A stretch of DNA of 64,000 bases from Peptoniphilus gorbachii. Its GTDB lineage: Bacteria; Bacillota; Clostridia; Tissierellales; Peptoniphilaceae. The notes below the pieces were generated by a model, which saw only the letters and a program-made list of their open reading frames with translations, searched no databases and was not told the origin of the DNA. Shown one piece after another: positions 50,641 through 60,870 of the stretch; position 1 is the first letter of the stretch; every line of letters begins with the position of its first letter. Both the position numbers and the translations under genes were made by a program. The DNA lies in NCBI RefSeq assembly GCF_016908115.1, contig NZ_JAFBDH010000003.1, positions 173,556 to 237,555 of the forward strand, given 5' to 3'.

Positions 50641-53016
50641 ATGTTATTACCGATTAAATGGCTTAAAGATTATGTTGATTTCGATTTTGATGTAAAAAAA
50701 CTTGCAGATGGACTTTCTAATTCAGGTTCTCATGTTGAATCTGTTATTATTCCATCAGATGGTTTAGATAAAATTGTAGTAGGAAAAATTGAAAAAATTG
50801 AAAAGCATCCTGATGCAGATAAGCTTGTTATTTGCTCTGTAAATGTGGGAGATGAAGTTTTACAAATTGTAACTGGTGCTAAAAATGTTTTTGAAGGCGC
50901 TATAGTTCCCGTTGCTCTTCACGGTTCAACTGTTGCTGGTGGAGTAAAAATCAAAAAGGGAAAACTTCGTGGAGTTGAATCCAATGGTATGCTTTGTTCT
51001 CTTGAAGAACTTGGATTTGAAAATTCTGTAATTCCTAAGGAAGCGAGAAATGGAATTTTTATCTTCCCAGAAGGTACTGAAATTGGAAAATCTGCTTTGG
51101 AAACTCTCTTCATGGATAGCGACATTTTGGAACTTGAAATCACACCAAATAGACCAGACTGTCTTAGTATCATGGGCATGGCTGTAGAAACTGCTGCATC
51201 CTTTGATTTAAAAACTAAGCACAATGATATTAAAATAGAAAATGAAGTAGATGATTTTTCTGATTACTTTGATGACATAGTTATCGAAACAGAAAACTGC
51301 AAGAGATATTATTCAAAAATTCTTAAAAATATAAAGATTGGACCATCTCCACTTTGGCTACAAGCTTATCTTATGCAAGCGGGAGTAAGACCTATTTCAA
51401 ATATAGTTGATTTAACAAACTTTGTAATGCTTGAATACGGCGAGCCCCTTCATGCCTTTGATTTAGACAGCCTAACAAACAAGAAAATTGTAGTTAGAAT
51501 GGCAAAAGATGGCGAAGAAACTGTAACACTTGATGGCGAAACTAGAAAACTTACAAGTGATGATATTTTAATCACTGATGGAAGTGACATCATTGGTCTT
51601 GCAGGAATAATGGGCGGACTTGATTCTGAAATTACAGAAAAAACTGTAAATGTACTTTTAGAAGGTGCAAACTTCAACAAGGAAAACATAAGAAAAACTT
51701 CAAGAAGACTTAACCTTAGAAGTGAAGCTTCCTCAAGATTTGAAAAGGGAATAGACCCAAATCTTGCAAAAACTGCTGTGGATAGAGTTTGCCAACTTGC
51801 AGAAATGCTTGGCATTGCTGAAGTTGTCGGCGGAAGTAAAGATGTTGGAGATTTTGACAAGGCACCAAAGGAAATAAAATTAAGACTAGAAAAAGTAAAT
51901 GATTTAATTGGCGTTGAATTTACAATAGATGAAGTTGCCAATATTTTAAATAGACTTGAAATTAAAACTGATGTCAAAGAAGACTATCTACTTGCAAAAA
52001 TCCCAAGCGAGAGACTTGACCTTGGCATTGAAGAAGATTTAATAGAAGAAGTTGCAAGAATTTATGGCTACGACCATATAGAACCTAAGAAATTAAGGGG
52101 AACCTTAACTGTAGGAAGAAAGCCAAGATTTAGAAATGTTGAAGACAGAATAAAAAATCTTTTGATTGGTCTTGGTTATTCTGAATTTATGACTTATTCC
52201 TTTGTAAGTCCATCTTCTTATGAAAAATCATCTTATGAAGAAGATGAAAAAAATATTATAAAAATTTTAAATCCACTGGGAGAAGATTATTCAATAATGA
52301 GGACAACTATTGTGCCTTCAATGATTGATGCCCTTGCCAAAAACTATGTTAGAGGAAACGAAAATGTAGGCGGATTTGAAATTGGAAATACCTTCTTCCC
52401 AAATGAAGGGGAACTTCCTTCAGAAAAATTAAAACTAACAATGGGATTTTATGATTTAGGAGATTTTTATTATCTAAAGGAATCCATTGAAAAAATCTTG
52501 TGGTATCTTGGAATTAATGACCTTGAAGTTAGAAGAAAAGAAGTTAGCTTCTTGCACCCAGGTAGATCTGCTGAATTTATTTTAAAGGGAGAAAGTCTTG
52601 GTGTATTTGGGGAAGTTCATCCAAAGGTACTAGAAAATTATGGCTTAAAGAAAAAAGCCTATGTGGCAGAACTTGACTTTGACAAAATTGTTGAAAACAC
52701 TATTGGCAATTACACTTACAAAGATCTTCCAAAATTCCCAACTATGAAGAGGGACTTTGCCTTTGTAATGGATAGAGATGTGGATTCAGTTGAACTTGAA
52801 AAAATATCTAAAAAATATGGCAAGGACCTTTTAGAATCCTTTAAGGTATTTGATATTTATGAAGGCGAAAATATTGAAGAAGGAAAGAAATCTGTAGCTT
52901 TCTCACTTGTATTTAGAGCAGGCGATAGAACTCTTGAAGATGCTGAAGTTACAGAAATTTGTGAAAAAATAGTTGCTGAGATTGAAAGTGAAATTAAAGC
53001 TAAATTAAGATCCTAA
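50641..53016 (+). CDS. pheT: Phenylalanyl-tRNA synthetase beta subunit
   Basis: A 791-residue beta subunit. A tRNA-binding EMAP-like domain (about residues 40-150: IEKIEKHPDADKLVICSVNVG), the B3/B4 editing domain, the B5 domain, the inactive class II core and a C-terminal anticodon-binding FDX-ACB domain (KFPTMKRDFAFVMD onward) are in the usual order. The ATG at 50641 follows AAGGAGAT. It begins 10 bp after pheS and is followed by zapA after 10 bp. Confidence 0.96.
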   Translation: MLLPIKWLKDYVDFDFDVKKLADGLSNSGSHVESVIIPSDGLDKIVVGKIEKIEKHPDADKLVICSVNVGDEVLQIVTGAKNVFEGAIVPVALHGSTVAGGVKIKKGKLRGVESNGMLCSLEELGFENSVIPKEARNGIFIFPEGTEIGKSALETLFMDSDILELEITPNRPDCLSIMGMAVETAASFDLKTKHNDIKIENEVDDFSDYFDDIVIETENCKRYYSKILKNIKIGPSPLWLQAYLMQAGVRPISNIVDLTNFVMLEYGEPLHAFDLDSLTNKKIVVRMAKDGEETVTLDGETRKLTSDDILITDGSDIIGLAGIMGGLDSEITEKTVNVLLEGANFNKENIRKTSRRLNLRSEASSRFEKGIDPNLAKTAVDRVCQLAEMLGIAEVVGGSKDVGDFDKAPKEIKLRLEKVNDLIGVEFTIDEVANILNRLEIKTDVKEDYLLAKIPSERLDLGIEEDLIEEVARIYGYDHIEPKKLRGTLTVGRKPRFRNVEDRIKNLLIGLGYSEFMTYSFVSPSSYEKSSYEEDEKNIIKILNPLGEDYSIMRTTIVPSMIDALAKNYVRGNENVGGFEIGNTFFPNEGELPSEKLKLTMGFYDLGDFYYLKESIEKILWYLGINDLEVRRKEVSFLHPGRSAEFILKGESLGVFGEVHPKVLENYGLKKKAYVAELDFDKIVENTIGNYTYKDLPKFPTMKRDFAFVMDRDVDSVELEKISKKYGKDLLESFKVFDIYEGENIEEGKKSVAFSLVFRAGDRTLEDAEVTEICEKIVAEIESEIKAKLRS

Positions 53017-53026
53017 GGAGGCTATT

Positions 53027-53578
53027 ATGTCCGATATTAAGAGAATCGAAGTCATTATCGATGGAATGAAGTTTTTAGTATGCGGTGATGATGACGAAAA
53101 GTATATTAAGGACCTTGCAAAAAATCTTGATAAGAGAATCAAGGACACTGCAAAAAGTAATTACAAATTAAATCAGGTTCAGACTCTTGTGCTCTGTGCC
53201 CTAAATGTTTTAGATGATTTTGAAAAGATGAAGTCTGACAAAAATGACTTAGTTAATGCCAGTGGCGATAAGAAAGAAATCATTGAAAAAATGGAAGAAA
53301 TAAAAGATTTAAAGAAACAACTTTCAATTTTTGAAGAGGAAAATAAGAAAGTAAACACAAATTACAGGGAGCTTCAACAAAAAACTCTTGATGTAGAGGA
53401 CAGAAATAGGAAAGTAAATAGGGATCTTCTTGATAAAAATAAAGAAATCACTGATTTAAAAGAAGAAATTCAAAAACTTGAAGGAAATATTTCCACACTA
53501 GAAGAAAAAAACAACGCCGCATCGAGAAGAATAATTGATTTGACAAGAGAACTGGAAAATCTTTATGAAGAAAAGTAA
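53027..53578 (+). CDS. zapA: Cell division protein ZapA with long coiled-coil
   Basis: A 183-residue protein. Residues 1-70 are a ZapA domain (RIEVIIDGMKFLVCGDDDEKYIKDLAKNLDKRI, then the VQTLVLCALNVLDDF helix). From about 85 to the end it is one long charged coiled coil. ZapA bundles FtsZ filaments at the division site. It is longer than the roughly 90-residue Bacillus form, as in many clostridia. AAGGAGG precedes the ATG. It overlaps the U32 gene by 14 bp; pheT-zapA-U32-mutS2 is a conserved order. Confidence 0.9.
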   Translation: MSDIKRIEVIIDGMKFLVCGDDDEKYIKDLAKNLDKRIKDTAKSNYKLNQVQTLVLCALNVLDDFEKMKSDKNDLVNASGDKKEIIEKMEEIKDLKKQLSIFEEENKKVNTNYRELQQKTLDVEDRNRKVNRDLLDKNKEITDLKEEIQKLEGNISTLEEKNNAASRRIIDLTRELENLYEEK

Positions 53579-55910
53579 ATATGAACTCCTAGCACCTGCT
53601 GGTGATATGGCTGCCCTAAAGGCTGCTGTATCGGCAGGTGCTAATGCTGTTTATTTGGGCTATGACGAATTTTCTGCAAGGGCAAAGGCAAAAAATTTTA
53701 ACAAAGAAGAATTAAGAGAGGCAATTAATTATGCCCATCTTAGGGATGTAAAAATTTATGTTACTTTTAATATTTTAATTGCTGATTTTGAAATAAAAAG
53801 AGCCATGGAAAGTGTGAAGATGCTTTATGACATAGGTGTTGATGCTCTTATTTTACAAGATCTTGGCATTGCAAGAGAAATCAGAAAGAATTTCCCAGAT
53901 TTTGAAGTTCATGCATCAACTCAAATGGCAGTAAATAATTTTTACGGTGCAAAATTTTTAAAGGAAATGGGTTTTTCTAGAGTTGTACTTGCTCGTGAAA
54001 CTCCACTTTTTGAGTTGGAAAAAATTAAAGAACTCGACATAGATGTGGAAACTTTTATTCACGGAGCCCTTTGCGTTTCATATTCTGGAGAGTGTCTCAT
54101 GTCTTCTATGATTGGTGGGAAATCCGGCAATCGTGGCGAATGTGCTCAAGCTTGCAGAAAGTCCTATGAAATTTTAGATTTTGATAAAAATAAAATTGGA
54201 AAGAGACTTTATTACATTTCTCCTAAAGACTTAAACACCCTAGATGATGTTGCCAAAATAATAAATTCTGGTGGCTATTCCTTAAAAATTGAGGGGAGAA
54301 TGAAAAACCCGGAATATGTCTACACAGTTGTGTCATCCTATAAAAAATCCTTGGAAGGCAAACTAACTTTAGAGGATAAAAATGATACAGAGCAAGTTTT
54401 TAACAGAGGCTTTACCAAGGGGCTTTTTAATGGAGACTTTGGAAATGACTTCATCTCATCTGATAGACCTGACAACAGAGGCGTTGAAGTTGGAAAAGTA
54501 ATTGATGCCAGAAAAAATTACGCAAAAGTTATTTTTGATGAAGATGTATTTGAGGGCGATGGGCTTGAATTTATTTCTAATAGTGGAAGATTTGGCATGA
54601 GGTCAAATTCTTTCTATGAGGCAAATATTCCTCATGAGATAAATTTATTTAAGGCTCCAATTTTAAATTCTAAAATAAATAGAACTTTTTCAAAAAAACT
54701 TTATGAAAAAGTTGATGAAAAAATTGAAAATTTTGACTACAAAAGAGAATTAGATATAGATTTAAAGATAAAAATTGGCGAAAGACCTCTTATTAAGGTA
54801 AAATCTGGGGACTTATCTACAAATTTTGAACTTGATAGAGTGGTTGAAGTGGCAAAAAAATCTGGATTAGATAGAGATAGAGTCATTGAAAATATTTCTA
54901 AGACGGGCGACAGTATTTTCCGTGTAAAAAATATTGACCTTGATTTAGACGACAATGCCTTTCTCCCAATTTCTGCAATTAACGAACTTAGAAGAGAAGC
55001 CACAAAAATTTTAGAAGATAAAATTTTAGACGGTTCAATTGATAGACTTGAAATAGAAAACAAACTAGAAAATAAAAATTTTGAGAAGCAAAATAAAGAT
55101 AAAAAAAGTAAAATTAAAGTTTTCTTCAATAAATTTAAGGACTTGGAAAATTCTTCTTTAAAAGACATTGATGAAATCATAATTCGTGCCAAGGATTTAG
55201 AGAAATTTAATAAAAAATTTAAAAATAGAGAAGTTTCAATTTATCTTGACAAGTTTTATTCCTATAAGGAACTAGAAAATTTAAGAGAATATATTTTAAA
55301 AAATCAAAATGTGAGAGGAATTTGGATAAATAATCTTTCAGAATATTATATTTTTAAGGATGGTGGTCTTGAAATAAATGGCGACATTGGTCTAAATGTC
55401 TTTAATAGACTTACATCAGACTTTTTTAGAGACTTGGGCTTAAAGTCAATAACACTTTCGCCAGAATTAAATAGCAGTCAAATTCAAAAAATCGCAAATA
55501 AAAATGATACCGAATTGAATTTAATTTCCTATGGAAGACTGCCAGTTATGACAATGAAGCATTGTCCTTTCTCTATTATAAAAAATTGTAAAGATGAGAA
55601 AACTTGTTCGACATGCAGATACAAGAATTATCTATTAAGAGATGAGAAAAATGTAGATTTTGAAGTTCTAAGGCAAAATACTTTTACGGAAATTTTTAAT
55701 TCTTATCCAATTTTACTTGACGGATATGTAAATAGGCTTTTGGATAACAAGGTAAATCTTCTCATCTTGGCAGATGAATTTACAGATGAAATTATAAAAT
55801 TATATAAAAATTACAAGGAAGAGGACTTTAAAAATATAAAGAAGAAATTAGAAGACAAGTATCAACAGGTAACTAAGGGACATATAAATAGGGGGATTGT
55901 CAGTGGATAA
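53565..55910 (+). CDS. U32 family protein with DUF3656 (RlhA-like)
   Basis: A 781-residue U32 protein. The N-terminal U32 domain starts [27 protein letters not shown]; the Fe-S ligand region is GALCVSYSGECLMSSMIGGKSGNRGECAQACRKSYE. The middle (about residues 370-500) is DUF3656-like, and the end carries KHCPFSIIKNCKDEKTCSTCRYKN, a second Cys cluster. E. coli RlhA of this type hydroxylates C2501 of 23S rRNA with prephenate. An RNA hydroxylase is more likely than a peptidase, although the target here is not proven. It overlaps zapA and mutS2. Confidence 0.82.
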   Translation: MKKSKYELLAPAGDMAALKAAVSAGANAVYLGYDEFSARAKAKNFNKEELREAINYAHLRDVKIYVTFNILIADFEIKRAMESVKMLYDIGVDALILQDLGIAREIRKNFPDFEVHASTQMAVNNFYGAKFLKEMGFSRVVLARETPLFELEKIKELDIDVETFIHGALCVSYSGECLMSSMIGGKSGNRGECAQACRKSYEILDFDKNKIGKRLYYISPKDLNTLDDVAKIINSGGYSLKIEGRMKNPEYVYTVVSSYKKSLEGKLTLEDKNDTEQVFNRGFTKGLFNGDFGNDFISSDRPDNRGVEVGKVIDARKNYAKVIFDEDVFEGDGLEFISNSGRFGMRSNSFYEANIPHEINLFKAPILNSKINRTFSKKLYEKVDEKIENFDYKRELDIDLKIKIGERPLIKVKSGDLSTNFELDRVVEVAKKSGLDRDRVIENISKTGDSIFRVKNIDLDLDDNAFLPISAINELRREATKILEDKILDGSIDRLEIENKLENKNFEKQNKDKKSKIKVFFNKFKDLENSSLKDIDEIIIRAKDLEKFNKKFKNREVSIYLDKFYSYKELENLREYILKNQNVRGIWINNLSEYYIFKDGGLEINGDIGLNVFNRLTSDFFRDLGLKSITLSPELNSSQIQKIANKNDTELNLISYGRLPVMTMKHCPFSIIKNCKDEKTCSTCRYKNYLLRDEKNVDFEVLRQNTFTEIFNSYPILLDGYVNRLLDNKVNLLILADEFTDEIIKLYKNYKEEDFKNIKKKLEDKYQQVTKGHINRGIVSG

Positions 55911-58275
55911 TTCTTTTAAGAGAGCAGCAAAAACTTTGGAGTTTGACAAAGTTTTAGCTGAACTTAAAAATCTTGCCAGTGCAAGTATTACAAATGAATA
56001 TATTGAAGGCCTTAATATTTCCACAGATTTTCAGGAGATTAAAGAGAGATTAAACGAAACTAACGAGGCCCTAAAATTAGTTTTGGCAAAGGGAGAACCA
56101 CAACTTTTTGGAATAGTTGACATAAAAAATATTATAAAAAGAGTTGAAATTGGTGGTGGACTTTCTGCTGGATCCCTTTTAAAAGTTTCTGACTTTTTGA
56201 GAGTTTCTAGAGGTCTAAAAACTTATTTAAAAAAGGATTCAAGTAGCGATGAGGAAATAAAATTAAATTACATTGACAAGTTAATTGAGAATCTTTACAC
56301 AGATAAAAGTCTTGAAGATGAAATTAATTCAAAAATTATTTCTGAAGAAGAAATTGCTGACGACGCATCTCGCGAACTTTTAAGAATAAGAAGGGGAATT
56401 GCAGCAAAAAAAGATTCCATAAAAAATAAATTAAATGGAATTTTATCTTCTCATGCAGACTTTTTGCAAGATGCCCTAGTTACACTTCGTGATGGCAGAT
56501 ATGTTGTGCCAGTAAAAATAGAAAACAAGTCCAAGGTTAGGGGCCTTGTTCACGACATCTCTGGATCTGGTCAAACTGCCTACATTGAACCCATGGCAGT
56601 GGTTGATGCAAATAATGAACTTAAAGAACTGTACTTAAAAGAAAATAACGAAATCGAAAAAATACTTAGAGAACTTTCAGAATTGGTTGCAGAATCTGCT
56701 GAAGATATTAAGTCAAATCAAGAAAAATTAATTGAGCTGGATTTTATTTTTGCCAAGGCAAAACTTGCCATAAATTATGGCGCAAATATGCCAAAGCTAA
56801 ATAATGAGGGAAGGATTAATTTGAAAAATTGCTACCATCCATTTTTAGATAGAAAAATTGCAGTTCCCATTGACATAAATCTTGGAATAGACTTTACTTC
56901 ACTAATTATCACTGGACCAAACACTGGTGGTAAGACTGTAAGTTTAAAAACTGTTGGACTATTATGCCTTATGACCCAATATGGACTACTTATTCCAGCA
57001 GAAGAATCTTCAGAAATTGCAGTTTTCGAAAAAGTTTTTGCAGACATAGGCGATGAGCAATCAATTGAGCAGTCTCTTTCAACTTTTTCATCCCACATGG
57101 TAAATATTGTCTACATTTTAAAAAATGTTACAAAAAATTCTCTAGTTCTTTTTGATGAACTTGGTGCAGGTACTGATCCAACAGAAGGGGCCGCACTGGC
57201 AAGGGCAATAATGGAATTTATGTTAGAAAAAAACATTAGATGTATTTCCACAACTCACTACAATCAATTGAAGGTTTATGCCCTAACAACAGATAAAGTT
57301 GCCAATGCAAGTATGGAATTTGATGTTGACACTCTTTCTCCAACTTATAGACTTCTAATTGGAGTTCCAGGAAAATCCAATGCCTTTGAAATTTCAAGAC
57401 GCTTAGGTCTTCCAGATGAAATTATTGATGAGTCAAAAAAACTTTTGTCTTCAGAAAATATAGAATTTGAAGATGTATTAAAGTCCATTGATAGAGACAG
57501 AACTAAAATAAGAGAATATAAGGAAGAACTTGAGAGAGAAAAAATTGATTTAGAAAAGGAAAATAAAAGGCTTCAAGCTAAGATAAAAAATATAGAAGAC
57601 CAGAAAGAAAAAATCCTAGAAAAATCTCGTGATGAGGCAAAAAGACTTTTGTTAAATACAAGAGAAAATGTTGATATAATTTTATCTGAAATAAATGAAG
57701 TTAGAGATAATATTAGCTCTGAAAATTCAAAGAGAATACAAGAGGCACAGGATCTCTTGCGTCAAAGTATAAAAAATTCAAGAAATAATTCTGAACTTGA
57801 AATCAAAAAAGCTTCCAACCCAATTAGAGAAATAAAAGTTGGCGACAAGGTTAGGACCTCTCTTGGTAATATTGCCACAGTTGTTGAACTGCCTGATAAT
57901 AAGGGCAATGTTCTTGTTCAGTCGGGCATTATGAAAATGAAAATGCCAAAGGAAAGCTTAACTAGAATTGATGTGCAAGAGGACACAACTAAGCACAACA
58001 CTAGAAATATTTTGAAAAATAAGGCAACTAATGTTAAGAGTGAAATTGACATTAGAGGGAAAAATTTTGAAGATGCCAGAGATATTGTTGATAAATATTT
58101 AGATGATGCCTATCTTTCTGGACTAAAATCAGTTAGAATAATTCATGGAAAGGGCACAGGTGTCCTTAGACAAAAACTTAGAGAACATTTTAGAAATATT
58201 AAAATAGTAAAATCTTATAAAGATGCAGAGTACAATCAAGGTGGCGACGGAGTTACTGTCGTAACCTTAAAGTAA
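55903..58275 (+). CDS. mutS2: Endonuclease MutS2
   Basis: A 790-residue MutS2. The N-terminal core and lever domains are followed by an ATPase with Walker A GPNTGGKTVSLKTVG near residue 343, Walker B LVLFDELGAGTDPTEGAAL near 412 and ISTTHYNQLK. A coiled coil (about 515-635) and a C-terminal Smr nuclease domain (SEIDIRGKNFEDARDIVDKYL, VRIIHGKGTGVLR) follow. It suppresses recombination and also rescues collided ribosomes. GTG at 55903 is chosen: AGGGGG is 7 bp upstream, whereas the TTG at 55897 is only 1 bp away. It overlaps the U32 gene by 8 bp. Confidence 0.94.
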   Translation: MDNSFKRAAKTLEFDKVLAELKNLASASITNEYIEGLNISTDFQEIKERLNETNEALKLVLAKGEPQLFGIVDIKNIIKRVEIGGGLSAGSLLKVSDFLRVSRGLKTYLKKDSSSDEEIKLNYIDKLIENLYTDKSLEDEINSKIISEEEIADDASRELLRIRRGIAAKKDSIKNKLNGILSSHADFLQDALVTLRDGRYVVPVKIENKSKVRGLVHDISGSGQTAYIEPMAVVDANNELKELYLKENNEIEKILRELSELVAESAEDIKSNQEKLIELDFIFAKAKLAINYGANMPKLNNEGRINLKNCYHPFLDRKIAVPIDINLGIDFTSLIITGPNTGGKTVSLKTVGLLCLMTQYGLLIPAEESSEIAVFEKVFADIGDEQSIEQSLSTFSSHMVNIVYILKNVTKNSLVLFDELGAGTDPTEGAALARAIMEFMLEKNIRCISTTHYNQLKVYALTTDKVANASMEFDVDTLSPTYRLLIGVPGKSNAFEISRRLGLPDEIIDESKKLLSSENIEFEDVLKSIDRDRTKIREYKEELEREKIDLEKENKRLQAKIKNIEDQKEKILEKSRDEAKRLLLNTRENVDIILSEINEVRDNISSENSKRIQEAQDLLRQSIKNSRNNSELEIKKASNPIREIKVGDKVRTSLGNIATVVELPDNKGNVLVQSGIMKMKMPKESLTRIDVQEDTTKHNTRNILKNKATNVKSEIDIRGKNFEDARDIVDKYLDDAYLSGLKSVRIIHGKGTGVLRQKLREHFRNIKIVKSYKDAEYNQGGDGVTVVTLK

Positions 58276-58284
58276 GGAGTCAAG

Positions 58285-59994
58285 ATGATAAATTTTAGAG
58301 AAGAAATAATAAAAATACTTGATGAGAAAATCGAAAGTTTAAAGGCAGAAGAAATTGATAAAATGGTAGAAGTGCCACCAAATTATGAACTTGGCGACTT
58401 TGCCTTCCCAGTTTTTAGCTTGGCAAAAATCTACAGAAAAAATCCTGCCATGATTGCAGAAGAACTTGCAGGAGAAATTAAGTCAAAATATTTTGAAAAA
58501 GTTGAAAATAAAAATGCCTACTTAAACTTTTACATCAACAAAAGTCTTTTGACAGAAGAAATTTTAAAGGAAACTGTAAACAAAAAAGAAGATTTTGGCA
58601 AGTCAGAAATAGGCAAGGGAAAAAATATTGTCCTAGATTATTCTTCTACAAATATTGCTAAGCCTTTCCACATTGGTCACATTAGGTCAACTGTTATTGG
58701 AGATTCCCTAAAAAGAATTTTTAATTTCTTGGGCTATAAGACAGTGGCAGTAAATCATTTGGGAGATTACGGAACTCAATTTGGAATGTTAATTTACGCC
58801 TACAAGACTTGGGGCAACAAAGAAGAAATTGAAAATGACCCAATCCCTGAACTTTTAAAACTTTATGTAAAGGTAAATGAAGTTGCAGAAGAAAATGCAG
58901 AAGTAAAAGAAGAATGTCGCTATTGGTTTAAGGAACTTGAAAATGGAAATGAAGAAGCTGTAAAAATTTGGAAGTGGTTTAGAGAAGTTTCTCTAAAGGA
59001 ATTTAACAGAGTTTACGACATGCTTGACATTCACTTTGACTCCTATAACGGAGAATCCTTCTACTCTGATATGTTACCTGGAATAATAAAGGAAATTAGA
59101 GATAAAAACTTGTTGGAAAAATCAGAAGGTGCAGAAATTATAAATCTTGATAAGTATGATCTTCCACCAGCAATTGTTGTAAAATCTGATGGTACTTCAA
59201 TTTATTTGACAAGAGATATAGCTGCAGCAAAATATAGGGAAGAAAATTACAATCCTGACCAAATTATTTATGTTGTTGCAACACAGCAATCTCTCCACTT
59301 TAAACAACTTCGTGCTGTTTTAAAGGAAATGGGAGAAGACTTTTGGGACAAGATTAATCATGTTGCTTTCGGCATGGTTTCTCTTGAAGACGGCACACTT
59401 TCCACAAGAAGGGGTAAAGTTGTCTATCTTGAAGATGTTCTAAATAAGGCAATTGATAAGGTGCGCGAAATTCTTGACGATAGAGAAAAAGAACAAGGTC
59501 AAAAAATTGAAAATAAAGAAGAACTTGCACAGGCAGTTGGCATTGGCGCCATAAAATTCCAAGAATTATTCAACGGAAGAATCAAGGACTACACTTTTAA
59601 TTGGGACAAAACTCTTTCCTTTGAAGGAGAAACTGGACCTTATGTTCAATATGTTCACGCAAGAATTTGCTCCCTATTAAAGAAGGGCGACTTTGACATA
59701 AATAATGAAATTGACCCAAGCCTTCTTACAGAAGAAAGCGAAATTAATATTATAAGAAGTCTTTACAACTTCACCGATGTTGTTATTGATGCTTGTGAAA
59801 AGTGCGAGCCATACTTTATAACAAGATATACAGTTGAACTTGCAAAGAACTTCAACAAATTCTACAATCAAACACAAATTTTAGTTGATGATGAAAAATT
59901 AAAAAATACAAGACTTATGCTTTGCTACGCAGTTAAAAATGTTATAGCAAGTGGGCTTGACTTACTTGGAATTAAAGCACCAGAAAAGATGTGA
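58285..59994 (+). CDS. argS: Arginyl-tRNA synthetase
   Basis: A 569-residue class I synthetase. An N-terminal Add1 domain (about 1-110) precedes DYSSTNIAKPFHIGHIRSTVIGDSLKRI with the HIGH motif. The KMSKS position is diverged (LSTRRGKVVYLEDVL), as in many ArgRS enzymes. The C-terminal DALR domain includes GPYVQYVHARICSLLKK and NFNKFYNQTQIL. AAGGAG precedes the ATG. It follows mutS2 after 9 bp. Confidence 0.96.
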   Translation: MINFREEIIKILDEKIESLKAEEIDKMVEVPPNYELGDFAFPVFSLAKIYRKNPAMIAEELAGEIKSKYFEKVENKNAYLNFYINKSLLTEEILKETVNKKEDFGKSEIGKGKNIVLDYSSTNIAKPFHIGHIRSTVIGDSLKRIFNFLGYKTVAVNHLGDYGTQFGMLIYAYKTWGNKEEIENDPIPELLKLYVKVNEVAEENAEVKEECRYWFKELENGNEEAVKIWKWFREVSLKEFNRVYDMLDIHFDSYNGESFYSDMLPGIIKEIRDKNLLEKSEGAEIINLDKYDLPPAIVVKSDGTSIYLTRDIAAAKYREENYNPDQIIYVVATQQSLHFKQLRAVLKEMGEDFWDKINHVAFGMVSLEDGTLSTRRGKVVYLEDVLNKAIDKVREILDDREKEQGQKIENKEELAQAVGIGAIKFQELFNGRIKDYTFNWDKTLSFEGETGPYVQYVHARICSLLKKGDFDINNEIDPSLLTEESEINIIRSLYNFTDVVIDACEKCEPYFITRYTVELAKNFNKFYNQTQILVDDEKLKNTRLMLCYAVKNVIASGLDLLGIKAPEKM

Positions 59995-59998
59995 TGAT

Positions 59999-60772
59999 AT
60001 GAATTTTTTTGAAGACTTACAATTAGTTTATAAAAAGGCAGGACAGGACACCCTTTTAAAAATAAAGAAGGCGCCACAATTTTTAATTTTTCCTTTTATA
60101 TATGGAATAATTTACACTTTGGGATTTTTCCTTATTGGAAACTTCCTTGGAATGTTTCTTGGTGGTTTAATGGGATTTGTAACTCCACTTTTGACCTCTC
60201 TAATTCTTTCAAGCTACTTTTCTGTTTTAAGTGATCTTATCTACTACAACAGAATTAGCTTTAGGAATTTTTCAAAAACTTTTATGGAATACTTTGCATC
60301 AATTTATTCAGTGTTTTTTATCCTCATGATAATTTCCTTTTTGATGCCAGCCCTAGGTGGAGTCATGGGGACAACAACTCTTGTGGGAGCAGTAATCGCT
60401 CTTGCCCTTAATCCAATTGCTGAATCAATTTATATAAGGGGAGAGTATTACACATCAGCTTACACTCATTCTCTTAGCTTTATGAAGGAAAATTTTCTCC
60501 TTTGGACCCTACCATTTTTGATTTATCTAGGCATACTTCATCTCTTAGGATTTGATTTTACCTTTATGATTTCATCAAATTCAATTGTAGACCTTCCTCT
60601 TGGAGAAAACATAATGACGGGATTATCTTATTTGAATCCAATAGACCCTTACAATATAAAAGTTTTAATAGCCAGCATAATCACTGCTGTCTATGCAATC
60701 TTTAGGGGCAACCTCTATAGGATTTTAGTTGGTTCAACTAGAAGAAAGAGAGCCTACATGGGCGAACTTTAA
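59999..60772 (+). CDS. Hypothetical multi-pass membrane protein
   Basis: A 257-residue protein with about six hydrophobic segments (around residues 29-50, 55-75, 100-120, 125-145, 170-190 and 220-235) and basic ends (RRKRAYMGEL at the C-terminus). I do not recognise a family with confidence; its layout is like DUF975 or YesL-type membrane proteins. Start ATG 59999 gives a 4-bp gap after argS; a longer in-frame ATG at 59951 lies inside argS. The ribosome-binding site (GATGTGATG) is weak. It is the last gene before a terminator. Confidence 0.65.
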   Translation: MNFFEDLQLVYKKAGQDTLLKIKKAPQFLIFPFIYGIIYTLGFFLIGNFLGMFLGGLMGFVTPLLTSLILSSYFSVLSDLIYYNRISFRNFSKTFMEYFASIYSVFFILMIISFLMPALGGVMGTTTLVGAVIALALNPIAESIYIRGEYYTSAYTHSLSFMKENFLLWTLPFLIYLGILHLLGFDFTFMISSNSIVDLPLGENIMTGLSYLNPIDPYNIKVLIASIITAVYAIFRGNLYRILVGSTRRKRAYMGEL

Positions 60773-60791
60773 AAATAAAAATTTATTGATG

Positions 60792-60821
60792 AAAAGACCT
60801 GACTAGTTCAGGTCTTTTTTT
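60792..60821 (+). terminator. Intrinsic terminator after the pheST-argS run
   Basis: 11-bp stem AAAAGACCTGA/TCAGGTCTTTT (60792-60802 with 60808-60818), CTAGT loop, T-run. Confidence 0.9.
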
Positions 60822-60870
60822 ATGGAAAAATTTTTCCTAGCAATAAAAATAAAATAAATTTAAAATTTAA

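Noticed and set aside
51450..51977. A 175-codon open frame antisense to pheT
   Set aside because: A Ser/Thr/Phe-rich shadow of the real gene, as seen opposite many AT-rich coding regions here.
60000..60772. Assignment of the membrane protein after argS to YihY or another named family
   Set aside because: Hydrophobic pattern alone is not enough and I saw no signature motif.
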